Translations under genes and position numbers: made by a program
Shown: piece by piece, positions 43,510-46,989 of the stretch
Layout: each line of letters begins with the position of its first letter
How positions within the stretch are numbered: the first letter of the stretch is position 1
Notes under the pieces: model-generated
What the model was told of the DNA's origin: nothing
The model's database searches: none
The model's input: the letters and a program-made list of their open reading frames with translations, nothing else
Origin: an uncultured Fretibacterium sp.
GTDB taxonomy: Bacteria; Synergistota; Synergistia; Synergistales; Aminobacteriaceae
Reading direction: 5' to 3'
DNA length: 46,989 nucleotides
Assembly (NCBI RefSeq): GCF_963548695.1
Contig: NZ_CAUUWA010000013.1
Span: forward strand, 1 to 46,989

Positions 43510-43962
43510 TCAGGCGCCCCGAACCGTCACGGACAGCACCATCTCCGCAGCCACACCGGAGTACAGCTTCAAGGTAAAGGGGTGGGTTCCCGACTGCTTG
43601 ACGGGCTCAGCCATCTTTATGTCGCGCTTGTCCACCGCGACGCCATGCTGGGCCTCCAGGGCCTCGGCTATTTGCGCCGCCGTGATGCTGCCGAAGAGCT
43701 TCCCGTTCTCCCCCGCCGTCGCCTCGATGCGGACGGTCCTGCCCTGGAGCGTCTGGCGGGCCGCCTCGGCCTCCTGACGCAGCTTGTCCTCCTTTGCCCT
43801 CTGATGCTTCTGTCGCTCCTTGAGGTCCGCAATCTTCCCGGCCGTGGCCTCGTCGGCAAGGCCGCGGGGCAGCAGAAAGTTCCGGGCATATCCGTCGCTC
43901 ACGGTCAAAAGCTCGCCTGCACGGCCCACTTTGTTCACATCCGCCTTCAAGATAACCTGCAT
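43510..43962 (-). CDS. rplI: Large ribosomal subunit protein bL9
   Basis: 150 residues from ATG 43962 (AGAGG eight bases upstream); the 14 extra codons upstream have no ribosome site. The N-terminal RNA-binding domain reads MQVILKADVNKVGRAGELLT and GYARNFLLPRGLA. A long helix (about 42-76) links it to the C-terminal domain with LFGSITAAQIAEAL. The length is normal for bL9. It binds 23S rRNA near the L1 stalk. Confidence 0.96.
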   Translation of the reverse strand: MQVILKADVNKVGRAGELLTVSDGYARNFLLPRGLADEATAGKIADLKERQKHQRAKEDKLRQEAEAARQTLQGRTVRIEATAGENGKLFGSITAAQIAEALEAQHGVAVDKRDIKMAEPVKQSGTHPFTLKLYSGVAAEMVLSVTVRGA

Positions 43963-44054
43963 CGGACGCACCTCTCCCTTCGAATCGAATTTTCGGGCAC
44001 CCATTCTCAGCTTTCAAGTACCCATTCAAGTATTCGCCAGCGCACACGTTCCCC

Positions 44055-44072
44055 GCGGGCCTATCGGCCCGC
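44055..44072 (-). other. Hairpin between the DUF2232-like gene and rplI
   Basis: A perfect 7-bp GC-rich stem (GCGGGCC/GGCCCGC) with a 4-base loop follows the DUF2232-like stop codon. There is no U-run, so it may pause or protect RNA rather than terminate. A short direct repeat, TTCAAGTA twice at a 12-base spacing, lies nearby at about 44015-44035. Confidence 0.4.
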
Positions 44073-44089
44073 ACTTTCCCGACCGGCCT

Positions 44090-45040
44090 TTATCCCTTCG
44101 CACCGCCTCCGCGACGCCTCAGGTCGAAGATCATATCCCCCACCCCGAGCAGGACAAACCAAAACCAGCACACGGGAAGAGCGAAAACCGCCAGGGCGAG
44201 GCAGCGCCAGAACACGCCGACGCGCCGGCGCACAAACCACCACCAGATCAGCGACAATCCCTGGACGAAGAAGAAGACGTTCAGCACGATCTTCAGGTTC
44301 ATCGCAAACATCGCGCCCGGCGTCCAATCCGAGGCGAAAAACCCCATGAGGAACGCCAGAAACATGGCGGGCAGCAGGGTCCCGGAAAAGCGCCAGTCCG
44401 AGAACGGAGGAAGCGGAGGGAGGCTCTGCGCCCGTCCCCTCTGGCAGAGCACCCCGAGCCCGTAGTTGACGAACGTCTCGAAGAGCGATGAGACCAGGAC
44501 CAGGGACGGCAGCATGTAGGGAAAAAGCGCGGCCATCCCATCCACAGCCTCACGAAGCGCCCAGGCCCTCTCCCCATCCAGGGAGAGCTCGGAATACAAG
44601 CGCGTCAGAAGAAGGCGTATCTGATCGGGGTCCGGTATCAGGGGATTGTGCCCGGTCAAGGCCAGGAAGACGCCAAGCAGAAGCAGTTTCGAGGCGACCG
44701 ATATCCCCGAACAGAGGCTCAGGGCCTCGGCTCCCTTGCGCCGTCCCCTTGAAACGAAGGAGAGGGCACAGGAAAGCGGCGCCTGAGCTATCAGGTAATA
44801 CAGAGCCGAAAGGGGGTCCAGCAGCAGAGCAAGCCCTCCCCCCGAAAGCGCAACCCCCGCCGCCTGCCAGCGGCCCCCATCCCTCATCCCCAGGATGGCC
44901 AGGGGCAAAGGGACCGCCAGGAAGCCCCCAAACCCCAGTACGGGGACGAAAAAGCCGACCGAGAAGAGCGCCAGCGTAAGGGCGACGAATAAAACCATCC
45001 GAGCCAGGGATGCTCCCCAAAACTTTTCGGGTTCTGTCAT
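44090..45040 (-). CDS. DUF2232-like integral membrane protein
   Basis: 316 residues from ATG 45040 (GGAGGGATT directly upstream); the frame extends further but runs through a terminator. Seven to nine transmembrane segments are visible, e.g. MVLFVALTLALFSVGFFVPVL, a LPLAILGM region and a C-terminal LKIVLNVFFFVQGLSLIWWW. The arrangement and the position between rpsR and rplI match DUF2232 (YybS-like) proteins found at this place in several phyla. The function is unknown. The family assignment is from topology and context. Confidence 0.8.
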   Translation of the reverse strand: MTEPEKFWGASLARMVLFVALTLALFSVGFFVPVLGFGGFLAVPLPLAILGMRDGGRWQAAGVALSGGGLALLLDPLSALYYLIAQAPLSCALSFVSRGRRKGAEALSLCSGISVASKLLLLGVFLALTGHNPLIPDPDQIRLLLTRLYSELSLDGERAWALREAVDGMAALFPYMLPSLVLVSSLFETFVNYGLGVLCQRGRAQSLPPLPPFSDWRFSGTLLPAMFLAFLMGFFASDWTPGAMFAMNLKIVLNVFFFVQGLSLIWWWFVRRRVGVFWRCLALAVFALPVCWFWFVLLGVGDMIFDLRRRGGGAKG

Positions 45041-45058
45041 AATCCCTCCGAATCCGAG

Positions 45059-45090
45059 AAAAAAGGGAGAGGCCCTGACCGGCTTCTCCC
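45059..45090 (-). terminator. Rho-independent terminator after rpsR
   Basis: On the minus strand a 10-bp stem (GGGAGAAGCC paired with GGCCTCTCCC, one G-T wobble) with a 6-base loop is followed by TTTTTT. It is the most canonical terminator in the window, yet it lies only about 19 bases before the start codon of the DUF2232-like gene. Confidence 0.75.
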
Positions 45091-45186
45091 TTGACGTTTG
45101 AGACTGTTTTTCCGCGGAGCTTGCATCAAGTTCCCCGACGATGTCTGGGAAAAGCCCGACACACGCGGGACCCTCCGAAAAAACGA

Positions 45187-45465
45187 TCAGTCCAGAGAAT
45201 AGGGCAGCAAAGCCATATAACGTGCCCTTTTGATGGCCTCCGTCAAAAGACGCTGATGCCTGGCGCAATTTCCGGTAACGCGGCGGGGAATGATCTTGCC
45301 CCGCTCGCTGATGTACTTGCGCAGCTTTTCGACGTCCTTGTAGTCGACCTTCTCCTGCTTCTCCACACAGTAGAAACAAAACTTCGGACGCCGCCGGGGG
45401 CCGCCCCTGCGCATCCCCCCACGGGGCCTGTCGGCGCCGGGGGCCGGTTTATTTTCTCCGTTCAT
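45187..45465 (-). CDS. rpsR: Small ribosomal subunit protein bS18
   Basis: 92 residues. A basic Gly/Arg-rich N-terminal tail precedes the conserved core KFCFYCVEKQEKVDYKDVEK, then LRKYISERGKIIPRRVTGNC and RHQRLLTEAIKRARYMALLP. The cysteines in CFYC and NCARH indicate a zinc-binding (C+) form. It assembles with bS6 on the platform of the 30S subunit. It follows ssb after about 90 bases in the classic rpsF-ssb-rpsR order. Confidence 0.96.
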   Translation of the reverse strand: MNGENKPAPGADRPRGGMRRGGPRRRPKFCFYCVEKQEKVDYKDVEKLRKYISERGKIIPRRVTGNCARHQRLLTEAIKRARYMALLPYSLD

Positions 45466-45558
45466 CCTGAAACCTCCTCTGAAGTGCCGGCTCCGCGGGA
45501 CTTTCCCCGCCGGACCGACACACCCAAATCTTCGTCACAAAAGGGCCGAGCATACCCT

Positions 45559-46071
45559 TTAGAATGGGATATCGGCCTCGGTATCCTTGTCGTCCCTCTC
45601 CATCTCGGCAAAGTCCGTCGGAAATTCGTCGCCGAACCCCTTTTCGTTTATGCTTTTGCCGAAATCCCCGTCGTCGGAAAAACCGGACTCGGGCCGCTGG
45701 CCCTGTGGGGCAAAAGCCCCCTCATCGGAGCTTCTCCGACCTCCAACGAAGGTGACGTCAAGGGCCTCTACCTCCGTGGAATATTTTTTGCCGGACCCGT
45801 CGCGGGCCTCGTAGCTGCGGACCCGCAGCTTGCCCTCCACCAGGACGCCGCTCCCCTTCTTCAGGTAACGCCCGCACCGCTCCGCCAAGGGACCCCAAGC
45901 GGCCACGGGAATGAAGTCCGTGGCGTCCTGATACTCCCCGTTCCTGTTCTTCCACGTGTAGCCGACGGCAACGGTAAAACGAGCCCAGGCACGCTTATCC
46001 ACCGTGTATCGGACCTCGGGGTCCCGAGCCAGATTGCCCATCAGGACGACCTTATTGAATCCTCTGGCCAT
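45559..46071 (-). CDS. ssb: Single-stranded DNA-binding protein
   Basis: 170 residues from ATG 46071, 13 bases after rpsF; the upstream open frame is an rpsF shadow. The OB fold covers about 1-110 (MARGFNKVVLMGNLARDPEV, then TDFIPVAAWGPLAERCGRYLKKGS). A disordered acidic linker leads to the C-terminal tip ADIPF, which docks partner proteins. It protects ssDNA in replication and repair. Confidence 0.96.
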   Translation of the reverse strand: MARGFNKVVLMGNLARDPEVRYTVDKRAWARFTVAVGYTWKNRNGEYQDATDFIPVAAWGPLAERCGRYLKKGSGVLVEGKLRVRSYEARDGSGKKYSTEVEALDVTFVGGRRSSDEGAFAPQGQRPESGFSDDGDFGKSINEKGFGDEFPTDFAEMERDDKDTEADIPF

Positions 46072-46084
46072 CGCTCCGCACTCC

Positions 46085-46366
46085 CTATTCGTCCAAAAGG
46101 ATGAGCATCTGACGATAGACGTTCGGGCGCAGTCCCAGGACGCGCTTGAGCTCGAACGTCTGAGTGGGCTCCAGATCGAAAGTGAAGAGCGCATAGAGCC
46201 CCTCGGTCTTCTTCTGGATGGGATAGGCAAGTTTTTTCTTACCCCATACATCCGTCTGGGTCATCTCCCCTCCCAGACTGCGCACGACCTCCTCGATCTT
46301 CCCGACCTCCTCCTTCGGCTCCTCAACCTCGGCGTTCAGGATGGTCAGCATCTCGTAATGCCGCAC
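46085..46366 (-). CDS. rpsF: Small ribosomal subunit protein bS6
   Basis: 93 residues. I chose GTG 46366 (giving a VRHYEMLTIL start, as in other S6 proteins) because GGAGGAGG lies 8 bases upstream; a GTG three codons earlier would overlap that ribosome site. The core includes VWGKKKLAYPIQKKTEGLYA and RVLGLRPNVYRQMLIL. bS6 pairs with bS18 in the 30S platform. It heads the operon, below a good promoter. Confidence 0.95.
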   Translation of the reverse strand: MRHYEMLTILNAEVEEPKEEVGKIEEVVRSLGGEMTQTDVWGKKKLAYPIQKKTEGLYALFTFDLEPTQTFELKRVLGLRPNVYRQMLILLDE

Positions 46367-46452
46367 GACTTTCACCTCCTCCCCATGGTCTCATGGCCTC
46401 TTTTCTCTCATTTTTTCTCTTTCAAAAGAGGCAGGGCTGTAAAAACTTATTT

Positions 46453-46481
46453 ATTTTACTCCGAAATTATGGGGAAGGCAA
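46453..46481 (-). promoter_or_regulatory. Promoter of the rpsF-ssb-rpsR operon
   Basis: On the minus strand TTGCCT (46481-46476) and TAAAAT (46458-46453) are exactly 17 bases apart, about 90 bases before the rpsF start codon. The leader between them and rpsF is AT-rich and contains the GGAGGAGG ribosome site. The leader is long enough for an S6:S18 autoregulatory element, but I did not identify one. Confidence 0.7.
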
Positions 46482-46571
46482 GGGTAAGAAGCAGGTACCC
46501 CCATGGACACGGCGCCTTCAGGGAGCAGGCGGAGCATACGGAGGCGGGATAGCACACGGGCTTATCCACGC

Positions 46572-46628
46572 GGAAGGCCCTACCGAACGGGAGGGCCTTC
46601 CTGTTAAGGTCTGTTACCTGGTTTTTTT
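46572..46628 (+). terminator. Hairpin and T-run upstream of the rpsF operon
   Basis: A perfect 10-bp stem (GGAAGGCCCT/AGGGCCTTCC, 46572-46601) is followed by a small AGGT/ACCT hairpin and seven T at about 46622-46628. It reads as a plus-strand terminator. No plus-strand gene precedes it in the window, so it may insulate the rpsF promoter region from the repeat next to it. Confidence 0.45.
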
Positions 46629-46637
46629 GCCCTTTAT

Positions 46638-46901
46638 TCCGATTCTAAATCGTTAAGTAGGCAAGGTAAGCCTTCCCCCTACATCAAGGCGAATCCTCGT
46701 GGCTTCGATTCGACGCAGTGAGGCGTTACAGTTTTTCTATAAGCGGTCGTCTGCTGCGCCGAACGGCAACAACGGTGTTGCCGTTCGACATAAGCGGACC
46801 GAAGGTTTACGGCTTGCCGTACCGACACAGCATCCGAAGACTGCGTCTTCGGAGAGCTGGTCGTCTGCTTAAACGCAGCATACGAATGATTTAGAATCGG
46901 A
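46638..46901. repeat. MITE-like non-coding repeat with terminal inverted repeats and internal hairpins
   Basis: TCCGATTCTAAATCGTT (46638-46654) and AATGATTTAGAATCGGA (46885-46901) are inverted copies matching at 16 of 17 positions, enclosing 264 bases without a gene. Inside are two perfect hairpins: an 11-bp stem CGAACGGCAAC/GTTGCCGTTCG (46760-46787) and an 8-bp stem CCGAAGAC/GTCTTCGG (46834-46852). The right end shares about 33 of 37 bases with 16319-16355. No transposase frame is present. This could be a non-autonomous element or a structured RNA; no tRNA-like cloverleaf was found. Confidence 0.6.
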
Positions 46902-46951
46902 ATCCTGCCCCCGGCGGACAGCGATGATGGGATGTTAGGATGAGAGAATAG

Positions 46952-46989
46952 TATAATTTCCTCGGGACTTTTTTCCTGTTCGAGGAGGG
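46952..46989 (+). promoter_or_regulatory. Promoter -10 and Shine-Dalgarno for a gene beyond the right edge
   Basis: TATAAT (46952-46957) is perfect; the -35 region is weak. A Shine-Dalgarno sequence, GAGGAGGG, occupies 46982-46989 at the very end. A plus-strand gene therefore probably starts just outside the window. Confidence 0.5.

Noticed and set aside
40393..44349. A 1318-codon open frame on the plus strand opposite the helicase, dnaB and rplI
   Set aside because: It is antisense to three well-supported genes, its product is Arg/Pro/His-rich low-complexity sequence, and such long shadows are expected in GC-rich DNA.
46638..46901. tRNA or known riboswitch
   Set aside because: Strong hairpins are present, but no cloverleaf, no T-loop consensus and no recognisable riboswitch core.

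Overview
The window is a GC-rich bacterial chromosome segment carrying an almost complete division and cell wall (dcw) cluster on the minus strand. The gene set, the tandem DUF3798-like substrate-binding proteins, the Na+-pump-type decarboxylase subunits and a MurE with a DNPR (meso-diaminopimelate type) motif point to a diderm anaerobe of the Synergistota, possibly an oral Fretibacterium relative. The phylum and genus are inferences from gene content and sequence style; no rRNA or tRNA gene lies in the window to confirm them.

Layout from left to right. Positions 1-1804 (+) hold two tandem proteins of unknown function that share a nearly identical 186-residue C-terminal module. Positions 1805-2351 hold a degraded repeat and a decayed remnant of an RTX-type type I secretion ABC transporter. 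Positions 2352-4826 (-) encode carboxytransferase, gamma-like and biotin-carrier subunits of a methylmalonyl-CoA-type decarboxylase, with no membrane beta subunit beside them. Positions 4990-11918 (-) form one uptake locus: two paralogous binding proteins, a two-domain ABC ATPase, two permeases and a small anchored protein. It is headed by three 17-bp iterons beside a TATAAT box. Then come a SurA/PpiD-like chaperone (12133-13257) and DNA polymerase I (13391-15940).

Positions 16368-35836 (-) are the dcw cluster. In transcription order it runs mraZ, rsmH, ftsL-like, ftsI, murE, murF, mraY, murD, ftsW, murG, murC, murB, ftsQ-like, ftsA, ftsZ, a SPOR protein and folC. Many genes overlap at stop/start codons. 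A 10-bp-phased MraZ box array sits at the head, and further promoters are likely before murB and ftsZ. Divergent from it on the + strand are a Na/Pi cotransporter-PhoU protein (36153-37793) and penicillin-binding protein 1C (37897-40218).

Positions 40237-46366 (-) are a ribosomal/replication operon: rpsF, ssb, rpsR, a terminator, a DUF2232-like membrane protein, rplI, dnaB and a DEAD-box-family RNA helicase whose motif II reads DEGD. The right edge holds a structured, MITE-like non-coding repeat related to the ones near 16.3 kb and 1.95 kb, then a + strand promoter and Shine-Dalgarno sequence for a gene beyond the window.

The segment is mostly housekeeping. The unusual material is the duplicated C-terminal cassette, the uptake system of unknown substrate with its iterons, the dispersed hairpin-rich repeats, and a recurring pattern of 10-18 bp tandem duplications just upstream of, or at, gene starts. 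No CRISPR array, prophage, intact insertion sequence, tRNA or rRNA was seen.
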